Below, in pieces: positions 1 to 5,557 of a stretch of 6,137 bases of DNA. Made by a program: the position numbers and the translations under genes. The stretch is taken from NCBI GenBank assembly GCA_946415795.1, contig CAMKTW010000102.1, positions 1-6,137 on the forward strand, read 5' to 3'. Origin of the DNA: an uncultured Bacteroidales bacterium. GTDB taxonomy: Bacteria; Bacteroidota; Bacteroidia; Bacteroidales; UBA932. The notes beneath the pieces are model-generated. The model saw nothing but the letters and a program-made list of their open reading frames with translations, searched no databases and had not been told where the DNA came from. The number at the start of each line of letters is the position of its first letter. Position 1 is the stretch's first letter.

Positions 1-762
1 CTGGCCACCAATGTCACCTCCACCGACCGCGGCACCACCATCTGTGATAACGGGGCCTCCGTAAGCACCATTGAACACCTTATGAGCGCCGCAGCCGCAT
101 TGGGCGTGGACAATATGACGGTAGATACAGACGGCCCCGAGGTCCCTATATTGGACGGCAGCGCCCTCCCCTACGTGAAAGCCATCCTGGCCGACGGCCT
201 TGCCGGGCAGGATGCTGAACGGCGCAGCTTTGTACTGGAGCGGCCCTTCCACTTTGAAGATGACGCCAGCAGCGCCACAATTGACATACTCCCCGCTGGA
301 GAGTGCGAGATGCAACTCACCGTGGATTTCAACTCAAAGATACTGGGCGTACAGCGTTTCAAATACGGCGCCGGGGTAGATTACGCCACCCAGATCGCCC
401 CCTGCCGCACCTTCTGCTTTTTCCACGAGCTGGAATTTCTGGCAAGCAAAGGACTTATCAAGGGCGGGGATATGGACAATGCCATTGTGATTGTAGAGCA
501 TCCCGTGGATGATGCAACGTTGCAACGTATGCGGGGGCTGTTCCACGTCGGTAATCTGGAGGTGAGCAAAGGCTACCTCAACAATCTGCAGCTGCACTTC
601 CCGGACGAGATTGTACGGCACAAGATGCTGGATATGATTGGCGATTTCGCCCTGCTGGGAGCCCCCATAAAGGGCACAATTATTGCGTGCAAGACAGGAC
701 ACCGAATCAACACGGCAGTGTGCAAATCACTGCTTCAATCCGATATCCTTAAATTATTATGA
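1..762 (+). CDS. lpxC: LpxC, UDP-3-O-acyl-GlcNAc deacetylase (5' end outside window)
   Basis: Zinc-dependent deacetylase of the committed step of lipid A synthesis, cytoplasmic. The frame is open from base 1; 253 codons are visible and, judging from E. coli LpxC, about 50 are missing upstream. Seen: TIEHLMSA at codons 23-30 (E25 and zinc ligand H26, E. coli E78/H79), PEVPILDGSA just after, RHKMLD with H207 and D211 (zinc ligands H238/D242), and KTGHRIN with H234 (catalytic H265). H26 to H207 is 181 residues against 159 in E. coli, so there is about 22 residues of insertion. In most Bacteroidota known to me LpxC is fused at its C-terminus to FabZ; here the protein stops about 19 residues after H234, with no FabZ sequence. 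The stop TGA overlaps the lpxA ATG (ATGA, 759-762), implying translational coupling. Function is secure; the numbering of homologous residues is from memory. Confidence 0.95.
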   Translation: MATNVTSTDRGTTICDNGASVSTIEHLMSAAAALGVDNMTVDTDGPEVPILDGSALPYVKAILADGLAGQDAERRSFVLERPFHFEDDASSATIDILPAGECEMQLTVDFNSKILGVQRFKYGAGVDYATQIAPCRTFCFFHELEFLASKGLIKGGDMDNAIVIVEHPVDDATLQRMRGLFHVGNLEVSKGYLNNLQLHFPDEIVRHKMLDMIGDFALLGAPIKGTIIACKTGHRINTAVCKSLLQSDILKLL

Positions 763-1547
763 GTGCCAACAACCTCTCTTACATACACCCCGACGCCAGG
801 ATAGGTAAAGATGTGGTGATTGAACCCTTCTGCTATATCGCCGCTAACGTAGAAATCAGCGACGGCTGCCATATCGGCCCCAACGCAACCATATACGATT
901 ATGTCAAGCTTGGCCGCGACTGCAAGGTATTTCCGGGAGCGGTCATAGGTGCCATCCCCCAGGACCTGAAGTTTGACGGCGAGGAGAGCTGGGTCGAGAT
1001 CGGAGACAGGACCACCATCCGGGAATGCGCCACGATAAACCGCGGCACGGCCGCCAGCGGCAAACGGATCACAAAGATCGGCAACGATTGCCTGATTATG
1101 TCCTACGCCCACATTGCACACGACTGCCGCATCGGTGACCATTGCATAGTTGTCAGCCACGTCGGACTCGCGGGCGAAACAGATATGGATGACTGGGCAA
1201 TTGTGGGGGGCGGCACAATGGTGCATCAGTTTTCCCATATCGGCACCCACGCAATGGTGGGGGGCGCCAGCGGGGTATCCAAAGACATCCCGCCGTATAT
1301 CCTCTCTGCAGGTCATCCTATTGTGTATGAGGGAATCAATGCAATCGGCCTCCGCCGCCGTGGTTTCACCAACGCCGAGATTGACGAAATCAAGAGCGTT
1401 TACAAGATAATCTACGAAGAGAACAACAATGTCTCTGATGCATTGCGCATAATCGACGAGTTTTTCCCTGATGGGAAGCACGCCAAGGTCATCACCGATT
1501 TTATCCGCGCCTCCAAGCGGGGCATCTGCCGCCGTGGAGGGGAATAG
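759..1547 (+). CDS. lpxA: LpxA, UDP-GlcNAc O-acyltransferase
   Basis: First enzyme of lipid A synthesis: transfers a 3-hydroxyacyl chain from acyl carrier protein to UDP-GlcNAc in the cytoplasm. The 262 residues match the usual family length. The N-terminal two thirds is a left-handed beta helix of hexapeptide repeats (I/V at every sixth position, e.g. VVIEPFCYIAANVEI). The family segment IPQDLKFDGEES is at 67-78, AHIAHDC at 117-123 contains the catalytic base H121 (E. coli H125) with H118, and VHQF carries H156 (E. coli H160). The C-terminal helical part begins at GLRRRGF (197-203). The position matching E. coli G173, which limits acyl length, is also glycine (G169). E140 replaces the histidine at E. 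coli 144. The ATG sits inside the lpxC stop (ATGA), so no leader exists and expression should depend on lpxC. Confidence 0.97.
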   Translation: MSANNLSYIHPDARIGKDVVIEPFCYIAANVEISDGCHIGPNATIYDYVKLGRDCKVFPGAVIGAIPQDLKFDGEESWVEIGDRTTIRECATINRGTAASGKRITKIGNDCLIMSYAHIAHDCRIGDHCIVVSHVGLAGETDMDDWAIVGGGTMVHQFSHIGTHAMVGGASGVSKDIPPYILSAGHPIVYEGINAIGLRRRGFTNAEIDEIKSVYKIIYEENNNVSDALRIIDEFFPDGKHAKVITDFIRASKRGICRRGGE

Positions 1548-2142
1548 CTCCGTATTGCTCACCACCGCATATCTGCCACCGGTGGATTGGTTCCGCGCCG
1601 TAGCCAGATACGGACGGGTGCAGATTGAGGGGTGCGAATCTTTCCAGAAGCAGTCGTACCGCAACCGCTGCGTAATCTGTACCGCCAGCGGACCGCAGAC
1701 GCTGCAACTCCCCATCCTGCACTCGGGGAGCAGGCTGATACGGGATATCCGCATTGATTACAGCAAGAACTGGCTGCACACCCACCGCCACGCCATATCC
1801 ACCGCATACGGCCCCTCCCCCTTCTATGAATACTATTGGGACGGCATCGCGGAAATACTTGACAGGCGGCACACCTTTCTCTTCGACCTCAATTATGAAC
1901 TCGCGGAGCGCATCGCCTCGATGATGAACCTGCGCACAACGTTCAGCGTCACAGATGAGTGGGGCGCTGCCGCACAAGGAGCCACAGACCTGCGGGAAGC
2001 CATACACCCGAAAAGGGAGCCCGCAGGCTCCCCTTTCAAAGAATACTTTCAGGTATTCGCCGGGAGGATGGATTTCATACCAAACCTCTCGATAATAGAT
2101 TTGCTCTTCTGCGAAGGTCCGCAGGCCGCCAGCTATCTTTAG
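1534..2142 (+). CDS. WbqC-family protein
   Basis: A member of the WbqC-like family, found in O-antigen and other polysaccharide loci; the biochemical role is not established and I do not assign one. Seen: LLTTAYLPPVDWF near the N-terminus, FQKQSYRNRC, the segment IRIDYSKNWLHTHRHAI, SPFYEYYWD, and the C-terminal FIPNLSIIDLLF. About 200 residues is normal for this family in Bacteroidota. The start is uncertain. GTG at 1534 (chosen) overlaps lpxA by 14 bp. TTG at 1555 would place MLTTAYLPP at the very start, with the purine-rich GGAGGGG at 1536-1542 upstream. ATG at 1471 adds residues that read as out-of-frame lpxA and look unreal. The position just behind lpxC-lpxA suggests co-transcription and an envelope role. 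The 3' end overlaps the convergent lemA-like stop, and a hairpin serving that gene lies at 2011-2036, in a stretch (KREPAGSPF) that looks poorly conserved. Confidence 0.88.
   Translation: MEGNSSVLLTTAYLPPVDWFRAVARYGRVQIEGCESFQKQSYRNRCVICTASGPQTLQLPILHSGSRLIRDIRIDYSKNWLHTHRHAISTAYGPSPFYEYYWDGIAEILDRRHTFLFDLNYELAERIASMMNLRTTFSVTDEWGAAAQGATDLREAIHPKREPAGSPFKEYFQVFAGRMDFIPNLSIIDLLFCEGPQAASYL
2011..2036 (-). terminator. Candidate terminator of the lemA-like gene, inside the wbqC-like CDS
   Basis: Read on the minus strand, AAAGGGGAGCC, loop TGCG, GGCTCCCTTTT form an 11-bp stem with one G-U wobble, ending in Us. On the plus strand the same position is an A-C mismatch, so the hairpin is better formed in minus-strand RNA. 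It lies about 100 nt past the stop of the minus-strand gene, where a terminator is expected. The U run is short (TTTTC) and is part of the stem, so strength is uncertain. Confidence 0.5.
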
Positions 2143-2678
2143 ACGTTGATAGGGGGCATATCCTTCTTCTTGTCCTCCACCTCCAGATAATCCCTCTTGC
2201 CAAAGTGGAGAAGACTTGCCACGAATGAGCTGGGCCACTGGCGTACCATCCGGTTGATCTTGGTGACGCTGTCGTTATAAACCATACGGCTGGTGCGGAC
2301 AAGATTCTCGTAATCGTTGATGGAGTCCATCGTTTTCTGGAACATAGCGTCGGCCTTGAGTTCCGGATAACGCTCGCTCACCGCCAGCAGGCGCCCCAGA
2401 ACGCCTGAGAATGCATTCTCCTGTGCGTTGATCTCTTCTGCCGTAGTGGCTTTGGTGCGCTGGCCGATAACCTCTACCAGAGTATCGTGCTCGTGCTTGG
2501 AGTATTTCTCCGTCATTGCTACCAGGCTGCTGATTGCATCCCAGCGGCTGTTCTGCTGCACAGAGATCTGGTTGAGCGCATTGTTTGCCTTCTCGTCCAG
2601 GTTAACCAGGCTGCGCTGAGTATTGAAGATGTAAACCCCCACCAATACCAGCAGGGCAATGATAATAAGTGCTAACAT
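2139..2678 (-). CDS. lemA: LemA-family membrane protein
   Basis: A 179-residue member of the LemA family, small membrane-anchored helical proteins whose biochemical function is not established. Seen: one hydrophobic segment at residues 2-18 (LALIIIALLVLVGVYIF) followed by NTQR, then long amphipathic helices. Family marks are SLVAMTEKYSKHE (51-63), SERYPELKAD (101-110, the YPEL motif) and RMVYNDSVTKIN (131-142), with a short charged tail. With no lipobox cysteine, it should be held by the N-terminal helix with the rest outside the cytoplasm (inference). Length is normal. The ATG at 2676-2678 begins directly at the membrane segment. The gene stands alone on the minus strand, divergent from the GH73 gene and convergent with the wbqC-like gene. 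The LemA assignment is firm; neighbours do not clarify its role. Confidence 0.93.
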   Translation of the reverse strand: MLALIIIALLVLVGVYIFNTQRSLVNLDEKANNALNQISVQQNSRWDAISSLVAMTEKYSKHEHDTLVEVIGQRTKATTAEEINAQENAFSGVLGRLLAVSERYPELKADAMFQKTMDSINDYENLVRTSRMVYNDSVTKINRMVRQWPSSFVASLLHFGKRDYLEVEDKKKDMPPINV

Positions 2679-2711
2679 ATCGATCTGCGTTTAATTGTCC
2701 TATTCGGAAGG

Positions 2712-2719
2712 CTAATTTA
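2712..2719 (-). promoter_or_regulatory. Possible -7 box for the lemA-like gene
   Basis: On the minus strand this reads TAAATTAG, one mismatch from the Bacteroidota -7 consensus TAnnTTTG, and lies 33 bp before the ATG. No TTTG is found at the expected -33 distance, so the call is weak. Confidence 0.25.
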
Positions 2720-2731
2720 CGACTTTTTGAT

Positions 2732-2739
2732 TAAATTTG
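2732..2739 (+). promoter_or_regulatory. Bacteroidota -7 promoter box for the GH73-mltG pair
   Basis: TAAATTTG matches TAnnTTTG exactly and lies 20 bp upstream of GTG 2760, in the spacer between two divergent genes where a promoter is needed. No clear TTTG is seen at the -33 position. If used, transcription would begin near 2744, downstream of the alternative TTG start at 2727, which argues for the GTG. Confidence 0.5.
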
Positions 2740-2759
2740 TTACGATAAACATTATTTAC

Positions 2760-3731
2760 GTGAAATTCCTTGCCCGTTTTATATTCTCCACCGTCCTTCT
2801 GCTCGCATCCCTGTGGGTCAAGGGGGACGACTTGCGCGAACAGTATATCCGCCGGTGGCGGGATGTCGCGATGGACCAGATGGCGAACAGCGGCGTCCCC
2901 GCCAGCATTACTCTGGCGCAGGCAGCGCTGGAGTCCGGCAACGGCACCTCCCGTCTCGCGGTGGAGGCAAATAACCACTTTGGCATAAAATGCCATAACT
3001 GGCGGGGGCCGATGATCCGTCACGACGACGACCTTAAGGGGGAGTGTTTCCGCAGCTACGACAACGCGGAGCAGTCTTTCAGCGACCACTCCGACTTCTT
3101 GCGCTACAACGACCGCTACGCTTTTCTCTTTGACCTGGAGACCTCCGACTACAAAGGCTGGGCCTATGGTCTGAAAAAGGCGGGTTATGCCACCGACCCG
3201 GGGTACGCGGAGAAACTGATAAAGATCATCGAGGACTACAAGTTATACCAATACGACTTTGCCGGCGGCAAATCTCCCGACGGCAAGATTGTGCTCCCCC
3301 CTTCCCCTACTGTTCTGGAACGCCCGCGCAAAGTTGAGCCGCCGGCATCTTTCCGCCCCAACAGCCTGGGCAGCGTCGTGATAGAATATACTTTTTATGA
3401 GAAACACGGCCTGGTGTATATAATCGCTACCGGCACGGAGGACTACGCCTCGCTGGCACGGCAGTTCAACCTGTTCAAGCGGGAGCTGATGCGCTTCAAC
3501 GACGTAAAAAAGGACCATACAATCCCTGCGGGCACAATTGTGTACCTGGAGCCCAAACGTAACCAGAGCACGAAGGATCTGGCCAGGCACGTGGTTGAAG
3601 AGGGGGAAACTATGTATTCAATGTCCCAGCGGTTTGCAGTAAAACTCAAGAAACTCTACAAGTATAACAATATGGCTCCCGGCAGGGAACCGGAGGTGGG
3701 GAGCATTATTAATCTGCGCAAGATAAACTGA
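2760..3731 (+). CDS. Secreted GH73 glucosaminidase with two C-terminal LysM modules
   Basis: A predicted peptidoglycan hydrolase cutting the glycan backbone next to N-acetylglucosamine, exported to the periplasm. From GTG 2760 it has 323 residues. Residues 1 to about 22 (MKFLARFIFSTVLLLASLWV) form a signal peptide or membrane anchor. A GH73 (glucosaminidase, Pfam PF01832 type) domain spans about 27-164: AQAALESGNG holds the presumed catalytic E58, followed by NNHFGIKC and, further on, YGLKKAGYATDPGYAEKL. A proline-rich linker (168-204) leads to a divergent LysM-like module (about 219-265) and a clearer LysM (about 277-321, HVVEEGETMYSMSQRF), which would hold the enzyme on peptidoglycan. TTG 2727 is an alternative start but spoils the signal peptide and lies before the likely promoter box. 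The stop TGA shares a base with the mltG ATG (TGATG), so the two genes are probably coupled. Confidence 0.9.
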   Translation: MKFLARFIFSTVLLLASLWVKGDDLREQYIRRWRDVAMDQMANSGVPASITLAQAALESGNGTSRLAVEANNHFGIKCHNWRGPMIRHDDDLKGECFRSYDNAEQSFSDHSDFLRYNDRYAFLFDLETSDYKGWAYGLKKAGYATDPGYAEKLIKIIEDYKLYQYDFAGGKSPDGKIVLPPSPTVLERPRKVEPPASFRPNSLGSVVIEYTFYEKHGLVYIIATGTEDYASLARQFNLFKRELMRFNDVKKDHTIPAGTIVYLEPKRNQSTKDLARHVVEEGETMYSMSQRFAVKLKKLYKYNNMAPGREPEVGSIINLRKIN

Positions 3732-4783
3732 TGAAAAAGAAGACCAAGTCCAGCCGGATACCGGTTTTGGCCGGGACAGCGTTGATTGCCGTAGTGCTGC
3801 TTGCCTGCGGGGCGTTCTACTATATGACCTACCGGCGTGCCAACACCGTTACGGGAGGCGCCCCTGTAAACATCTACCACACCACCGACTTCCAGGGGCT
3901 GCTGGATTCGGTCGCCGCAAGCGGCTCCGTAAAGAATATGGCTACATTCAAGCACGCGGCGGAGCATATGAAACTGGACCAGAATTTCAAACCGGGACAC
4001 TACTGCCTGTCCGGGGGACTCACCAACAAGCAGCTTGTGAGGGTTTTCGCATACGGATGGCAGACACCGGTAAGACTCATCGTAAAGCCCCACGTGCGCG
4101 ACCTCAACAAGATGTCCAGGCTGCTGGGACAGCAGCTGGAGGCATCTCCAAAAGAGCTGAGTGAAGCGATGGACGACAAGGAGATTATGGAGTCTCACGG
4201 TTTTAACAAAGCCACATACCTGGCAATGTTCCTCCCCGACACTTACGAAGTTTACTGGACCACTACTCCGCTGCAGTTGCTGGACCGGATGTGGAAAGAA
4301 TATGAAGCCTTCTGGAACAAAAGCCGCACAGCCAAGGCACAGGCAGCCGGCCTCACACGCGAAGAGGTGATCACCCTGGCATCTATTGTCATAGAAGAGA
4401 CCAAATACGAACCGGAGATGCCCACCATCGCCGGGGTATATATAAACCGCCTGAATATCGGGATGCCCCTGCAGGCAGACCCTACGGTGAAGTACGCAGT
4501 GAACGACCCGTCGCTGAGGCGCATCCTGAACAAGCACCTGCAGGTGAATTCACCGTACAATACATACAAGAATAAAGGGCTCCCTCCGGGCCCCATCACA
4601 ACGCCCACCAAGGTTGCAATAGATGCCGTATTGAACTATGCGCATCACAACTACCTTTATTTCTGCGCTCACGAAAACTTCAACGGCCAGCACCGCTTCG
4701 CCACCAACCTCGCCGGTCACCTTGAGAACGCCCGCCGCTACCACAACGCCCTCAACGCCCAGAAGAAAAAGGCCAAAGAATAA
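3731..4783 (+). CDS. mltG: MltG, endolytic murein transglycosylase (YceG family)
   Basis: Membrane-anchored lytic transglycosylase that cleaves nascent glycan strands inside the chain and is thought to end strand elongation. Of 350 residues, a lysine/arginine-rich N-terminus (KKKTKSSR) precedes one membrane segment at about 12-32; the rest should be periplasmic. The YceG domain shows FKPGHYCLSGGL (86-97), MFLPDTYEVYW (166-176), the active-site stretch LASIVIEET (216-224), YINRLNIGMPLQADPTVKY (237-255) and SPYNTYKNKGLPPGPITTP (274-292). By alignment from memory, E223 corresponds to catalytic E218 of E. coli. The residue two before it, usually glutamate, is isoleucine (I221). The tail is lysine-rich. 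Length fits Bacteroidota members. Its ATG overlaps the GH73 stop by one base, suggesting coupled expression of two glycan-strand cutters. Confidence 0.96.
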   Translation: MKKKTKSSRIPVLAGTALIAVVLLACGAFYYMTYRRANTVTGGAPVNIYHTTDFQGLLDSVAASGSVKNMATFKHAAEHMKLDQNFKPGHYCLSGGLTNKQLVRVFAYGWQTPVRLIVKPHVRDLNKMSRLLGQQLEASPKELSEAMDDKEIMESHGFNKATYLAMFLPDTYEVYWTTTPLQLLDRMWKEYEAFWNKSRTAKAQAAGLTREEVITLASIVIEETKYEPEMPTIAGVYINRLNIGMPLQADPTVKYAVNDPSLRRILNKHLQVNSPYNTYKNKGLPPGPITTPTKVAIDAVLNYAHHNYLYFCAHENFNGQHRFATNLAGHLENARRYHNALNAQKKKAKE

Positions 4784-5033
4784 GGCGCCTCTGGCTTCGG
4801 CGGCTGCAATGCCTGCTGCGGAGCTCCGCTCGTAAACCGCCAAGCCGCTGAACACGGCTTGGCTCTCGCTTCGTCCCTCCCACCACATCCTTCGTCCTCG
4901 CTGCGCGAGAACTCGTCTGCGGCGGGCCCCTCCCGCGCATGACGCCGCGGGTGGCGACATCCGCGACAGGCATTCAGCCGACCTCCGCTGACGGCGCTTC
5001 CCTGGCCGAACATGTCTCTAAGGCGTTCAGAGA
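4784..5033. repeat. GC-rich palindrome-dense intergenic block, possible dispersed repeat
   Basis: No protein gene is supported here. The stretch is much richer in GC than what follows, with an abrupt drop near 5030. It contains a perfect 12-nt palindrome GCGGAGCTCCGC (4818-4829), a 9-bp perfect hairpin GCCAAGCCG/CGGCTTGGC (4839-4863, 7-nt loop), CTCG/CGAG (4897-4909), CCCGCG/CGCGGG (4932-4951), TCAGC/GCTGA (4974-4991) and a weaker hairpin at 5015-5033. CTTCGTCC occurs twice (4869-4876, 4890-4897). Such density suggests a folded 3' region of the mltG transcript or an intergenic repeat element; only one copy is in view, so the repeat nature is inference. Confidence 0.4.
4839..4863 (+). other. 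Perfect 9-bp stem-loop downstream of mltG
   Basis: GCCAAGCCG, loop CTGAACA, CGGCTTGGC; the strongest hairpin in the GC-rich block, 55 bp after the mltG stop. No T tract follows on either strand, so it is not a standard intrinsic terminator. It could protect the 3' end of the mRNA or belong to a repeat element. Confidence 0.55.
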
Positions 5034-5062
5034 TAATATTTAGCGTGTGATTACGAAGAAAC

Positions 5063-5087
5063 GGGTATTTTACCCTTTTTCTTTTTT
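5063..5087 (+). terminator. Intrinsic terminator, plus strand
   Basis: GGGTA, loop TTT, TACCC (5063-5075), followed at once by TTTTTCTTTTTT. The stem is short (5 bp) but the T run is excellent. It lies 280 bp after mltG and would end read-through from the GH73-mltG pair or any transcript of the GC-rich block. Bases 5088-5150, between it and the next promoter, show nothing recognisable. Confidence 0.6.
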
Positions 5088-5150
5088 GTCCACTCCAGCA
5101 GTATTATGCAACGTATTCTAAACTCTTATAATTGAAGGAACATCATTTAT

Positions 5151-5181
5151 TTTGAGAGCATTTTACTTTTTGCTAATTTTA
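5151..5181 (+). promoter_or_regulatory. Bacteroidota-type promoter of the candidate structured RNA
   Basis: TTTG at 5151-5154, exactly 19 bp, then TAATTTTA at 5174-5181. This fits the Bacteroidota -33 TTTG / -7 TAnnTTTG layout with one mismatch in the last position. Transcription should begin around 5186-5188, which is also where the first long-range helix strand (CGAGG) begins. Confidence 0.55.
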
Positions 5182-5185
5182 CATC

Positions 5186-5440
5186 GTCGAGGGAGAGAAA
5201 TCCATCGATAAAGGTGCATTAGCGCTTTTGGCCCAACCATAAATACCCGCCAGTATTAAATCAAGAGGCCGAGAAGTGAGATGCTCTCTTTTTTCCGTTG
5301 TCTATGCCGTACTGCATTTCTGGCAGTGTCCCCATAACAATCGGGCGAAGAGTGATGTTTCTTCAAAGGTACTCTTGATGGGCCTCTTGGCGGGGGCTTT
5401 GGTTGGTACCTGTGGGCTACTGAATCTCCTCGCCTTTTTT
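5186..5440 (+). ncRNA. Candidate structured RNA (ncRNA or 5' leader), about 250 nt, family not recognised
   Basis: Delimited by a promoter and a hairpin plus T6. Helices found by eye, nested in order: P1 CGAGG(G)AGA 5188-5196 with TCTCCTCG 5425-5432 (8 bp, one bulge); P2 CCAACCA 5233-5239 with TGGTTGG 5400-5406 (7 bp); P3 CCCGC 5246-5250 with GCGGG 5390-5394 (5 bp); P4 CAAGAGGCC 5262-5270 with GGCCTCTTG 5381-5389 (9 bp), stacked on P3. Inside P4 are two arms: P5 5295-5306 with 5333-5344 (11 bp, two bulges), capped by ACTGC/GCAGT (5311-5315/5323-5327), and P6 AAGAGT 5348-5353 with ACTCTT 5371-5376. A small GAGA/TCTC hairpin followed by T6 sits at 5278-5294. Four successive long-range helices in the right order are hard to explain by chance. 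I do not recognise the fold; 6S RNA is possible but the branched head is unlike it. Folding is by inspection, with no energy calculation or covariation. Confidence 0.6.
5389..5440 (+). terminator. Terminator at the end of the structured RNA
   Basis: GGCGGGGG (5389-5396) pairs with TCCTCGCC (5427-5434): 8 bp including two G-U pairs, followed directly by T6 (5435-5440) and then GTTTG. The loop is long (30 nt) but may fold further (GGTA/TACT). Both arms are also used by the long-range helices P1 and P3, so this hairpin and those helices exclude each other. Confidence 0.5.
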
Positions 5441-5557
5441 GTTTGTAGTGCCGTTCCCAGGGAGACATGCGGTGAAATAAAACCACATTGCAGTGGGGAT
5501 TACAAGATAAATAGGACTTTTATTAGTTGCTACCGACACGAATTAGGGCTATTGACA
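5441..5557 (+). other. Spacer before the FISUMP-domain gene
   Basis: Between the T tract and the ATG at 5558 I find no TTTG / TAnnTTTG pair and no strong ribosome binding site. This leaves it open whether the following gene has its own promoter or relies on read-through from the promoter at 5151-5181. Confidence 0.4.

Noticed and set aside
740..780. Frameshift hiding a FabZ domain after lpxC
   Set aside because: There is no room: lpxA begins inside the lpxC stop, and its first residues are good LpxA sequence.
1471..1533. N-terminal extension of the wbqC-like gene to ATG 1471
   Set aside because: The added residues come from out-of-frame lpxA sequence encoding its conserved C-terminus; family similarity begins only at LLTTAYLPP.
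735..1754. Long minus-strand open frame (339 codons) across lpxA
   Set aside because: It is the antisense shadow of lpxA and the start of the wbqC-like gene, both clearly recognisable on the plus strand; the translation has no familiar domain.
1501..2238. Minus-strand open frame opposite the wbqC-like gene
   Set aside because: Antisense of a recognisable protein, glycine- and cysteine-rich without a domain pattern.
4738..5013. Minus-strand open frames over the GC-rich block
   Set aside because: Long frames are expected by chance in such GC-rich DNA; the translations are arginine/alanine-rich with no domain and run into mltG antisense.
5154..5288. Inverted repeat GAGAGCAT (5154-5161) / ATGCTCTC (5281-5288)
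   Set aside because: The left arm overlaps the promoter and would not be in the transcript; an 8-bp match over 120 bp can occur by chance.
5256..5486. Minus-strand 76-codon frame (MVLFHRMSPWERHYK...)
   Set aside because: Very basic composition, no domain and no promoter seen on that strand. The same bases are better explained by the nested RNA helices read on the plus strand. I kept it in mind because its C-terminal wording felt faintly familiar, but that cannot be verified here.
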